Assembly: GCA_947445045.1 (NCBI GenBank)
Contig: CANFCA010000082.1
Coordinates: 1 to 5,863 of the forward strand
Length of the DNA stretch: 5,863 nt
Origin: Gallionellaceae bacterium
GTDB lineage: Bacteria > Pseudomonadota > Gammaproteobacteria > Burkholderiales > Gallionellaceae
Direction of reading: 5' to 3'
Position numbers and translations under genes: made by a program. Positions 1 through 5,196 of this stretch are shown in pieces. Each line of letters starts with the position of its first letter. The stretch's first letter is position 1. The notes below the pieces were generated by a model. That model was not told the DNA's origin and searched no databases. It saw only the letters and a list, made by a program, of their open reading frames with translations.

Positions 1-197
1 AGACTGGTGTGGAAATCGAGCTGGCAAAAAAGATCGTTAAACACATCAAAGACAGCAAACTGAAAGTGCAAGCCAGTATTCAAGGAGACACCGTGCGCGT
101 CACGGGCAAGAACCGTGACGACTTGCAAGATGCCATCGCCTTCATCAAAAAAACCATTACTGATTTTCCGTTGCAATATCAAAACTTCCGCGATTAA
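1..197 (+). CDS. yajQ: YajQ family (DUF520) nucleotide-binding protein, 3' end only
   Basis: This is the C-terminal end of a YajQ-family protein; the reading frame is open from base 3 through the left edge, so the gene starts outside the window. About 64 residues are visible, against roughly 160 for the whole protein. The visible part has the highly conserved family ending: [19 protein letters not shown], then a GDxVRVTGKxRDDLQ stretch, and the terminal PLQYQNFRD. Family knowledge: YajQ proteins are small cytoplasmic proteins with two ferredoxin-like (RRM-like) folds that bind nucleotides or RNA, and some members are cyclic-di-GMP effectors; the role here is unproven. The GTG at 9 is an internal valine codon, not the start. 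The next gene begins 39 bases downstream on the same strand and in the same frame, so co-transcription is likely. Identification is firm because the C-terminal signature is distinctive. Confidence 0.95.
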   Translation, partial: TGVEIELAKKIVKHIKDSKLKVQASIQGDTVRVTGKNRDDLQDAIAFIKKTITDFPLQYQNFRD

Positions 198-236
198 AAC
201 GCAAGTCATTTCGACATATTTCGCTACGCACTTTCG

Positions 237-638
237 ATGAAAAATAGTATTGATGCCCGCGTTGAGTTTTCGTTCAAAGGCGAAACCTACGACTTGGTTT
301 CGCACATTGATTTGGATGAACTCTTGTCACAACATGACGGCTTCCCCTTGCTATACGAAAGACTGGCACGCGAACACCATATCGACACCATTTCCTATCT
401 CTACGAGGTGATGCTGGAAACGGAAATCGAATTCAGTCATGCACAAGGAATCGCGGCGGATTATTTGCACGATGGTTTTTTCGATACTGAAGGTTTTAGT
501 CGCCACTGGCAAGAACAGCAACTGGTCGGATTGCTACAACCGATTGCGAAGCGCGAACTGAATATCGACGATTTAACCCAACGTGAAGACATCAAAAACG
601 CACTGGTACAAGCCTACAAATTGGGAAGAGGATTATGA
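237..638 (+). CDS. Hypothetical protein, 133 residues, between yajQ and yajL
   Basis: I do not recognise this protein. It is 133 residues long, soluble-looking and rather acidic, with no signal peptide, no membrane segment, no cysteine and no nucleotide-binding motif. The first 30 residues look like a short beta structure (ARVEFSFKGETYDLVSHIDL) followed by a mainly helical body. Near the C-terminus, QPIAKRELNIDDL is followed by a helix ending KLGRGL. The ATG at 237 is the first start codon after the yajQ stop in this frame. No clear Shine-Dalgarno sequence precedes it, so it may depend on translation continuing from yajQ, 39 bases upstream. Its TGA overlaps the ATG of the next gene (ATGA, 635-638), which argues that it is a real gene, translated in step with the YajL-family gene. 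A link to yajQ or yajL function is inference from position only. Confidence 0.8.
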   Translation: MKNSIDARVEFSFKGETYDLVSHIDLDELLSQHDGFPLLYERLAREHHIDTISYLYEVMLETEIEFSHAQGIAADYLHDGFFDTEGFSRHWQEQQLVGLLQPIAKRELNIDDLTQREDIKNALVQAYKLGRGL

Positions 639-1177
639 AATCCGCATTAGTTTTATTTGCTGAAGGTAGCGAAGAATTAGAAGCCGTGACCATCGTCAAC
701 ATCCTGCGCCGTGGCGGTGTGTCAGTGAGCTTGGCTGGACTCACCGGCGGTGCATTACGCGGCAGTCGCGGCATCACCCTGCAACCCGACACCACGCTGG
801 AAGCCGCGCTGAATCAGGAGTTCGACATGATCGTATTGCCCGGCGGACAACCCGGCACGAACAATCTTAAAGCCGATGCGCGCGTCTTGCAACTCGTAAA
901 AAAAATGCATGCGCAGGAAAAATACGTCACCGCTATTTGTGCCGCACCTTCTGTCCTCGCCACAGCGGGTTTGTTGGATGGCAAACGCGCCACCAGCTTT
1001 CCCACTGCGTTGAACAACTTCCCTAACGTTAATTTGCAAGCGTCGGCAGTAGTCGAAGACGGCAAGCTCATCACCTCACGCGGCCCCGGCACGGCTATGG
1101 ATTTTGCGTTGACGTTATTGGAGCGATTAGTAGGTGCGGCGAAACGGGGAGAGGTTGAAGCGGGGTTGGTGCGTTAG
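635..1177 (+). CDS. yajL: DJ-1/PfpI family protein, YajL-like
   Basis: This 180-residue protein belongs to the DJ-1/ThiJ/PfpI superfamily and is closest in layout to YajL/DJ-1 (about 190 residues). The family signatures are all present: LVLFAEGSEELEAV near the N-terminus, with Glu16 matching the DJ-1 glutamate that polarises the active cysteine; VLPGGQPGTNNL at 68-78; the nucleophile-elbow cysteine Cys102 in AICAAPSVLA; and ITSRGPGTAMDFAL near the C-terminus. The position of DJ-1's active-site histidine is Phe122 here (TSFPT). YajL proteins also lack that histidine, which supports the YajL assignment. Family knowledge: these cytoplasmic proteins protect against oxidative and carbonyl stress; chaperone and deglycase activities are reported, the latter debated. 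A good purine-rich ribosome site (GGGAAGAGGA, 623-632) lies just before the ATG, inside the upstream gene. The stop codon overlaps that of the convergent GNAT gene. The symbol is by family resemblance. Confidence 0.93.
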   Translation: MKSALVLFAEGSEELEAVTIVNILRRGGVSVSLAGLTGGALRGSRGITLQPDTTLEAALNQEFDMIVLPGGQPGTNNLKADARVLQLVKKMHAQEKYVTAICAAPSVLATAGLLDGKRATSFPTALNNFPNVNLQASAVVEDGKLITSRGPGTAMDFALTLLERLVGAAKRGEVEAGLVR

Positions 1178-1530
1178 ATTTCTTTGGCATACACATCGTA
1201 TTTGACTCCGTGAATCATCGGTGCAACTGATTTCCACTTTAAGCTCATGCGTTGGTACATCGGCAAAGCTACTTGCATAAGCTCACTTGTGTGAAGTGCA
1301 AAGAGAGACGCACCATCTCGCTTGGCACGGCAGAGACACTCCTGCGCCAATGCACGGCCGATACCACGGCCGCGAAAATCAGGGGCAACGACAAGCATTC
1401 GCATAATCGGCCACTCTGTCCAAAAAAATTCCGCTTTGGGCACACTCGGGCCAACATACGCGACAGCACCAACGATCTGGCCTTCCATTTCAACAACAAT
1501 GACTTCTCCAACATCGGCAAGCGCAGACAT
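1174..1530 (-). CDS. GNAT family N-acetyltransferase, apparently 5'-broken
   Basis: From the ATG at 1530 this encodes 118 residues carrying the core of a GNAT fold: the beta2-beta3 hairpin (EVIVVEMEGQIVGAVAYVG, about 9-27), motif A with beta4 and the acetyl-CoA pyrophosphate loop (RMLVVAPDFRGRGIGRALA, 44-62; R53-x-R-G-x-G58), and motif B (ALPMYQRMSLKW, 88-99). Such enzymes transfer the acetyl group of acetyl-CoA to an amine; the substrate cannot be told. A normal GNAT is about 145-160 residues, and this one lacks beta1, alpha1 and alpha2. The same frame stays open upstream to 1644 and reads like that missing part (DALALLAFEQFKNSYHDWPA), but has no ATG, GTG or TTG. The plausible original start, ATG at 1654, lies in another frame. 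The gene is therefore probably inactivated by a 5' frameshift. Less likely, it uses a rare start or an internal ATG. Its stop overlaps the yajL stop tail to tail. Confidence 0.75.
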   Translation of the reverse strand: MSALADVGEVIVVEMEGQIVGAVAYVGPSVPKAEFFWTEWPIMRMLVVAPDFRGRGIGRALAQECLCRAKRDGASLFALHTSELMQVALPMYQRMSLKWKSVAPMIHGVKYDVYAKEI

Positions 1531-1654
1531 GTTTCCAATCTTTTTCCGAAACGCTGGCCAATCGTGGTAAGAGTTTTTGAACTGCTCAAAGGCCAGCAGT
1601 GCCAGAGCATCAACTTGTGTTGAATCGTTCAGCAGATTCGCGGACTACAGGCAT
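1531..1654 (-). pseudogene. Frameshifted 5' part of the GNAT gene
   Basis: Two frames together rebuild the missing GNAT N-terminus. From ATG 1654 one frame reads MPVVRESAERFNTS and stops at TGA (1612-1610); this resembles the first beta strand of a GNAT. The second frame, continuous with the main gene, is open from 1644 and reads through DALALLAFEQF and NSYHDWPAFRKKIGNM into the ATG at 1530, resembling helices alpha1 and alpha2. Joining them needs one base to be skipped (or two to be restored) between 1644 and 1610. A weak GAAAG ribosome site lies 5 bases before ATG 1654. The observations are direct from translation; that this is decay rather than recoding or a sequencing error is inference. 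Confidence 0.6.
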
Positions 1655-1657
1655 GGG

Positions 1658-1783
1658 TACTTTCGATTGCTAATGTAATTTAGGCATCTATCGCAGGTTA
1701 ATGATAAACCAACCCTGCTGTTGCGCATGTGCCAACAAAGTCTCATCAGGATTCGCCGCAATCGGATTTTTCACTTGGCTCAT
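1658..1783 (-). repeat. Direct repeat copy A: HAD 3' end plus following leader
   Basis: This is the left copy of a roughly 126-nt direct repeat that flanks the methyltransferase gene; the partner is 3637-3763. The coding part (96 nt) matches at about 79%. Beyond the shared TAG stop the similarity is weaker (about 20 of 32 aligned positions with gaps, best in AAATTA and AAGTA) and fades near the start codon of the next gene. The strong similarity begins abruptly at the ATG codon at 1783, with none further upstream. Confidence 0.7.
1688..1783 (-). pseudogene. Duplicated 3' end of the HAD-IB gene (31 codons)
   Basis: This short frame encodes 31 residues that align without gaps to the last 31 residues (190-220) of the HAD hydrolase at 3668-4330, with 25 of 31 identical by my count. 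It shares NP(I/V)AANPDETLLAHA and ends IINL plus one residue and a TAG stop, as the intact gene does. At the DNA level about 76 of 96 positions match (1688-1783 against 3668-3763). It carries only the last part of the HAD domain, just after the DSxND metal-binding motif, so it cannot be an enzyme. It begins exactly at the codon matching Met190. A Shine-Dalgarno-like AAAGGAT sits 5 bases upstream, so a 31-residue peptide could be made. The best reading is a displaced gene end left when the methyltransferase gene was inserted. Confidence 0.85.
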
Positions 1784-1788
1784 CGTGT

Positions 1789-1796
1789 ATCCTTTT
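1789..1796 (-). promoter_or_regulatory. Shine-Dalgarno-like site before the 31-codon HAD-tail frame
   Basis: On the minus strand AAAAGGAT lies 5 bases before the ATG at 1783 and 8 bases after the methyltransferase stop. It is as good as or better than the sites before the neighbouring full-length genes. It has no counterpart at the matching point of the intact HAD gene, so it came with the methyltransferase side of the junction or arose by chance. Confidence 0.45.
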
Positions 1797-1804
1797 TCTT
1801 AAAT

Positions 1805-3637
1805 TTACGCAGCCTTTTGAACCCAGAAGTTATACATGCCGATAAAGGTATGCGGATTCTCTCTCTCAAATGTGTGCCATTGCGCAAGATTGATAGCCGC
1901 TTGGTCATCAGGGAATCGCCGCTTGTATGCTTGCAGAAAATCCGCTCTGATTTCAAATCCAAGAAACGCTAAATCATTTTCGCGTAGGAATGCTTCGATT
2001 TCTGGAATCGTCATACGATGTTCTTGAACATGAAACAGTAAATCGCGGCACTCACTGGTGCTGTAAAAATCTGTTATGCGGAAAATGCCAGCGAAGTTCC
2101 CAGTCCCGCGCGCAGCCATCATATCTTGCCGACAGCGGCGTATTTCCTCATGGCTAGAGCCGTATCCCTGTTCGGCGATAAAGGCACGGGTTCGCACAAT
2201 TTCGCGGCGCGCCAATTCACTGTAAAAGCCCAGCTTCATAAAACCGCCAGGGCGCAGCAATGGCAAAAGTATCCGCCAACCAGCCCACGGATCAGCAAGA
2301 TGATGCAGCACGCCGCAGGACTCGATAAAGTCGAATCGACGCTCCAATGAACCCAATTTCATGATGTCCGCTTGCGCATATTCAATCGAATTCAGTCCCA
2401 TTTCACGCGTCTTGCGTTTGGCATAACTTAGACTACTCAGGCTTAGGTCGATTGCCAATGTGCGTGCGCCGATAAATTTTTGCGTCACATTGATCGAGTG
2501 TGAACCTGTACCACAACCCGCCACTAAAACTTCAGGTTTAGTGCAATCACCCATCGGGTTGAAACTTACCAGAGGAAAAAGTTGGCGCACCTTGTCATCA
2601 ACCGTCATCGCATTCGCTGCGGGTGCAAGCTTTACCCAACGTGGATACGGATTCTCCTCATACTGGGTTTGAACCAGCAAGGACACTTCATCATCGATAT
2701 TCGTCAGGCGTGGAATGCCGGCACGCTCTTGCAATTCTTGCAACGGCTCACTCACTTGTTGCGTCAGCACCGCCTGCACAGCTTCAGCCCATGGCCCCGC
2801 TAAAAATTTTTCGGCATGAGGCAAGGCATAAAGCGGGAAATAAGCCGCTACGGCTATCACGGAAATCGGAGGAATGGGTATTTTTGCTTCCAGTGCCTCA
2901 ATCAACTTTTCGCGCAGCATGTTAACCTTGCGCGTTTCGTCTTCGCTCTGCGCAAACACATATTCGTTGATGAAACATTGGCGAGCCAATGCGCTGTAGA
3001 AATCCAACATGTTTGTGGTATCAGCCACAGGTGATTGCTGAGTCACAGCGGCATCCAGCAACACTTCTCGACATGTCGTCAAGAGCCGCTCCAGATCAAT
3101 ATCGCAAACCGCCGTGTTGCACATCAAGGTGCGCAATAGCTTATCTTCGGCAATGTTTGCCAAACCAACTTGGCTCAACAAATCTTGTGCGGACAATCGT
3201 TTTTGCGCAGACTTAATTGCCAAGATTGCGCATTTTTCGATTACTGGATTAGCCTTGATTAGCATGGCACTGGTTTCTGCCAATTCGGCTGGTATTCCCC
3301 ACGGCTCAGTGAGCGCACGCACCATGTTTTGCCGCACAAAAGCTGCGCCTTCACCGAATTGTTTTTGCTTGACACATGTCACAAAAAAACTCTTGCTCGC
3401 TGGCTCTTCCCTGATTTTGAGCGATTGAATAATGCTATTCAAAGCCAGCATAAATTTGCCTTGCGCGTAGTGCAACGTCGCTAAATTAAAATGCGCTTCT
3501 GCATCATTCGACGCAAGCCCTGCTGGCTTGGTTTGCACAACGGGCTGCCGAGAATTTGCTTCCAATTTTTCTTGACAGCATTTCTTGTACTTCTTGCCAC
3601 TGCCGCAGACACACGAATCATTTCTACCTGGCTTCAT
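1805..3637 (-). CDS. SEC-C motif / helical repeat / class I SAM-dependent methyltransferase
   Basis: This 610-residue protein has three parts. Residues 1-22 form a SEC-C zinc-binding motif (GRNDSCVCGSGKKYKKCC) with Cys9, Cys11, Cys20 and Cys21 as ligands. Residues about 45-310 are alpha-helical; 46-76 (AEAHFNLATLHYAQGKFMLA) looks like a tetratricopeptide repeat and the rest has no clear motif. Residues about 325-480 are a Rossmann-type methyltransferase: the NPYPRW motif (329-334), SAM-binding motif I VLVAGCGTGSH (370-380), the acidic IDLS (396-399), AQADI (421-425), FDFIESCGVLHHL (436-448) and LLRPGGFMKLGFYS (460-473). A helical C-terminal region of about 130 residues follows. It presumably uses SAM to methylate a protein or glycan; the substrate is unknown. 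The ATG at 3637 is well fixed because SEC-C motifs often sit at the extreme terminus. The gene lies 30 bases after the HAD stop and is flanked by copies of the HAD 3' end, suggesting insertion. Confidence 0.9.
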   Translation of the reverse strand: MKPGRNDSCVCGSGKKYKKCCQEKLEANSRQPVVQTKPAGLASNDAEAHFNLATLHYAQGKFMLALNSIIQSLKIREEPASKSFFVTCVKQKQFGEGAAFVRQNMVRALTEPWGIPAELAETSAMLIKANPVIEKCAILAIKSAQKRLSAQDLLSQVGLANIAEDKLLRTLMCNTAVCDIDLERLLTTCREVLLDAAVTQQSPVADTTNMLDFYSALARQCFINEYVFAQSEDETRKVNMLREKLIEALEAKIPIPPISVIAVAAYFPLYALPHAEKFLAGPWAEAVQAVLTQQVSEPLQELQERAGIPRLTNIDDEVSLLVQTQYEENPYPRWVKLAPAANAMTVDDKVRQLFPLVSFNPMGDCTKPEVLVAGCGTGSHSINVTQKFIGARTLAIDLSLSSLSYAKRKTREMGLNSIEYAQADIMKLGSLERRFDFIESCGVLHHLADPWAGWRILLPLLRPGGFMKLGFYSELARREIVRTRAFIAEQGYGSSHEEIRRCRQDMMAARGTGNFAGIFRITDFYSTSECRDLLFHVQEHRMTIPEIEAFLRENDLAFLGFEIRADFLQAYKRRFPDDQAAINLAQWHTFERENPHTFIGMYNFWVQKAA

Positions 3638-3763
3638 ACTTGCCGTTCCAATTTAATTTCTACAAGTCTAATGTAAGTTGATTATCCGCCAACTCTGCTG
3701 CATCGCGTGTGCCAATAACGTCTCATCGGGATTCGCCGCTACCGGATTTTTCACTTTGCTCAT
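3637..3763 (-). repeat. Direct repeat copy B: 3' end of the intact HAD gene plus leader
   Basis: This is the right copy of the direct repeat, made of the last 31 codons and stop of the HAD gene and the 30-base leader up to the methyltransferase start codon. Its partner is 1658-1783. The two copies lie in the same orientation with the methyltransferase gene between them, so recombination between them would remove that gene and leave one HAD tail in front of the GNAT gene. Confidence 0.7.
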
Positions 3764-4330
3764 CAATGGCAGATCGTTGAGTGAATCACTGTAGAAGGTG
3801 CTATCGGCGAAGCTATCCAGCGTCCAGCCGCGTTCTGCCAGCCAGCTATTCAAGCGGGTAATTTTTCCTTCACGGAAGCTGGGCACACCTGCGACACGTC
3901 CGGTGAATTCACCATCCTTTTGTTCCGGCTCGGTGGCAATCAAATGCTCAATGCAGAACTCGCGCGCAATCGGTGCGGTGACGAAGCTATTGGTGGCGGT
4001 GATGATGATGCACACGTCGCCTGCTGCTTGATGGTGTTTGACCAAATCCCGTGCGGGTTGGGTAATCATCGGCATGACGCTTTCGCGCATGAATTGTTGA
4101 TGCCATTCGTCCAAGGTTATACGCGGATGGCGCGATAAAGGTTTGAGTTGGAAATCGAGAAATTTTTGGATATCCAACGTGCCCGCTTTGTATTGTTCGT
4201 AAAAGGTGAGGTTTTGCACTTCAAACAACTCGCGGTCGAGGATGCCGATACGAATTAAAAATTGCGACCACTCAAAATCGCTGTCGCCGTTAAGCAGGGT
4301 GTTGTCTAAGTCGAATAGGGCTAGGTTCAT
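3668..4330 (-). CDS. HAD superfamily subfamily IB hydrolase (SerB-like phosphatase)
   Basis: This 220-residue cytoplasmic protein carries the four HAD motifs. Motif I is LALFDLDNTLL, with nucleophile Asp7 and acid/base Asp9. Motif II is Thr111 in CIIITATN. Motif III is Lys156 in FREGKITRL. Motif IV is YSDSLNDLPLM, with Asp182 and Asp186 for magnesium. The helical cap between motifs I and II (about 16-90) is typical of subfamily IB, which includes phosphoserine phosphatase and some histidinol-phosphate phosphatases. The substrate cannot be decided here. The ATG at 4330 is chosen because it puts motif I at the N-terminus and follows a ribosome site (TTGGAA) 4-5 bases upstream. A longer frame from a TTG at 4387 would start inside the palindromic repeat and adds an unrelated stretch. 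A HAD gene next to hda is usual in betaproteobacteria. Its last 31 codons are duplicated at 1688-1783. Confidence 0.92.
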   Translation of the reverse strand: MNLALFDLDNTLLNGDSDFEWSQFLIRIGILDRELFEVQNLTFYEQYKAGTLDIQKFLDFQLKPLSRHPRITLDEWHQQFMRESVMPMITQPARDLVKHHQAAGDVCIIITATNSFVTAPIAREFCIEHLIATEPEQKDGEFTGRVAGVPSFREGKITRLNSWLAERGWTLDSFADSTFYSDSLNDLPLMSKVKNPVAANPDETLLAHAMQQSWRIINLH

Positions 4331-4354
4331 TTCAGTTCCAATTTTGTTTACGGG

Positions 4355-4536
4355 TAATTCCAACTGTCCGTTCGCCCTGATAACCAATGACTTGGTCAGC
4401 GTTATTTGCTGGCCTAGTCAGATGGCTAGTTGCGTTATCAGCATAACGCAGTGTAGTCGAAGGGAGAATGTGCCACCTCCCTTCGACTTCAGCGATGAAG
4501 CTGCCTACGCTCAGGGCGAACGGGTAGCCGGAATTA
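4355..4536. repeat. Composite REP-like palindromic repeat between hda and the HAD gene
   Basis: Almost the whole hda-HAD gap is one nested palindrome. The 26-bp outer arms (4355-4380 and 4511-4536) are inverted copies, with 13 bp perfect (CCGTTCGCCCTGA, 4368-4380, against 4511-4523), a 6-bp mismatch, and 7 more matching bp (TAATTCC/GGAATTA). Inside are perfect hairpins: ACCAA/TTGGT (4383-4396), TGCGTTAT/ATAACGCA (4431-4450), AGTCGAAGGGAG/CTCCCTTCGACT (4455-4488) and CTTCA/TGAAG with a GCGA loop (4487-4500, sharing two bases with the last). The half-sites CCGTTCGCCCTGA and GTAGTCGAAGGG resemble the two halves of a REP element that is common in proteobacteria, here split by about 70 nt on one side and about 17 nt on the other. 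In RNA it could fold as a multibranched structure that separates hda from HAD messages. No coding potential is seen. Confidence 0.75.
4455..4488. repeat. 12-bp perfect hairpin in the REP-like element
   Basis: AGTCGAAGGGAG (4455-4466) and CTCCCTTCGACT (4477-4488) pair perfectly around a 10-base loop. It is the strongest single stem in the window. Neither strand has a run of T after it, so it is not a classical intrinsic terminator. Blocking 3' exonuclease on the hda message is a more likely effect; that is inference. Confidence 0.8.
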
Positions 4537-4542
4537 AAATTT

Positions 4543-5196
4543 TTAGAATTCCTCATGCATGATTTGTTTCAGTAATGGGACAGTCGGTGGCCTATGCAAG
4601 CTCAGAGAGTGTTCATCTAATGCGTCCAGCACCGCAATCAAACTCGGCAAGTCGCGTCGTCCATGGCGCAATAGATATTGCGTGACTTCTTGCGACAAGG
4701 TATAGCCTTTTGCGTGAGCATGTTGCGCTAATGCCAGTGCTTTTTCTTCGTCGTTCAGGCTATGCAATTGATACACCAAGCCCCAGCCCAAGCGGGTGCG
4801 CAAGTCATCCCGTAATTTTAGGTGCAACGGTGAAACGGTGCCGCTCACTAGCAATATGCCACCGCTATCGCGCAGTTGGTTGTAGCGGTTGAACAACTCG
4901 ATTTGTGCTGCGTTATCCAATTGCTCGACATCATCCATCGCTACTACTTCAGCTAACGGCGGCACGTTGCCCAGCTCATAGGCGGTGCTGTGATGTGCCT
5001 CGGAGGCGGCTTGAATAAAGGCTTGCAGCAGATGGCTTTTACCGCTACCGACTTCGCCCCACAGATAAAAGAACCGCTCCCCACCGCCAGACAAAGCCTG
5101 ACGCAACACGGTGAGCAATTCGAGGTTGTGACCGACCACGAAATTATCTAAGGTGGGTTGATGCTCAGGGGTGATGGCTAATAACAACTGACTCAT
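4543..5196 (-). CDS. hda: DnaA regulatory inactivator Hda
   Basis: This 217-residue AAA+ protein is Hda, which with the DNA-loaded beta clamp stimulates ATP hydrolysis by DnaA and so prevents re-initiation of replication. It has an N-terminal clamp-binding motif (QLLLAI, 3-8), Walker A GEVGSGKS (47-54), Walker B VVAMDD (84-89), the box VII region DDLRTRLGWGL (130-140) with the probable arginine finger Arg135, and a sensor 2 region GRRDLPSLIAVLDAL (179-193). Length fits the family (about 220-250), and the DnaA DNA-binding domain IV is absent, which separates it from DnaA. The C-terminal HRPPTVPLLKQIM is also typical of Hda. Its ATG overlaps the stop of the upstream permease gene (5193-5196), so the two are translationally coupled. 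It ends 6 bases before the palindromic repeat. Confidence 0.95.
   Translation of the reverse strand: MSQLLLAITPEHQPTLDNFVVGHNLELLTVLRQALSGGGERFFYLWGEVGSGKSHLLQAFIQAASEAHHSTAYELGNVPPLAEVVAMDDVEQLDNAAQIELFNRYNQLRDSGGILLVSGTVSPLHLKLRDDLRTRLGWGLVYQLHSLNDEEKALALAQHAHAKGYTLSQEVTQYLLRHGRRDLPSLIAVLDALDEHSLSLHRPPTVPLLKQIMHEEF

Noticed and set aside
198..236. Promoter between yajQ and the 133-residue gene
   Set aside because: No pair of -35 and -10 boxes stands out in 39 bases, and the spacing fits one transcript.
1605..1625. Programmed +1 frameshift (AGT TGA T) in the GNAT gene, like that of prfB
   Set aside because: The slip would be at a TGA as in prfB, but there is no internal Shine-Dalgarno-like sequence just upstream and the codon before the stop is not a known slippery one. 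GNAT genes are not known for such control, so simple decay or a sequence error is more likely.
1630..1635. CTG codons as a rare start for a longer GNAT protein
   Set aside because: The two CTG codons at 1635-1630 are in frame, but no ribosome site precedes them and the product would still lack the first beta strand.
1784..1804. Regulatory element in the gap between the methyltransferase stop and the HAD-tail copy
   Set aside because: Only 21 bases, A-rich on the transcribed-sense strand, with nothing beyond the Shine-Dalgarno-like site.
4331..4387. Longer HAD protein starting at TTG 4387
   Set aside because: The 19 extra residues come from the palindromic repeat, do not resemble HAD proteins, and the ATG at 4330 has its own ribosome site.
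4455..4488. Intrinsic terminator between hda and HAD
   Set aside because: The stem is strong, but neither strand has a T-rich tail directly after it.
4206..4562. Plus-strand open frames opposite the HAD gene, the palindromic repeat and the methyltransferase gene
   Set aside because: They lie antisense to well-recognised genes, cross the non-coding repeat, and resemble no protein family.
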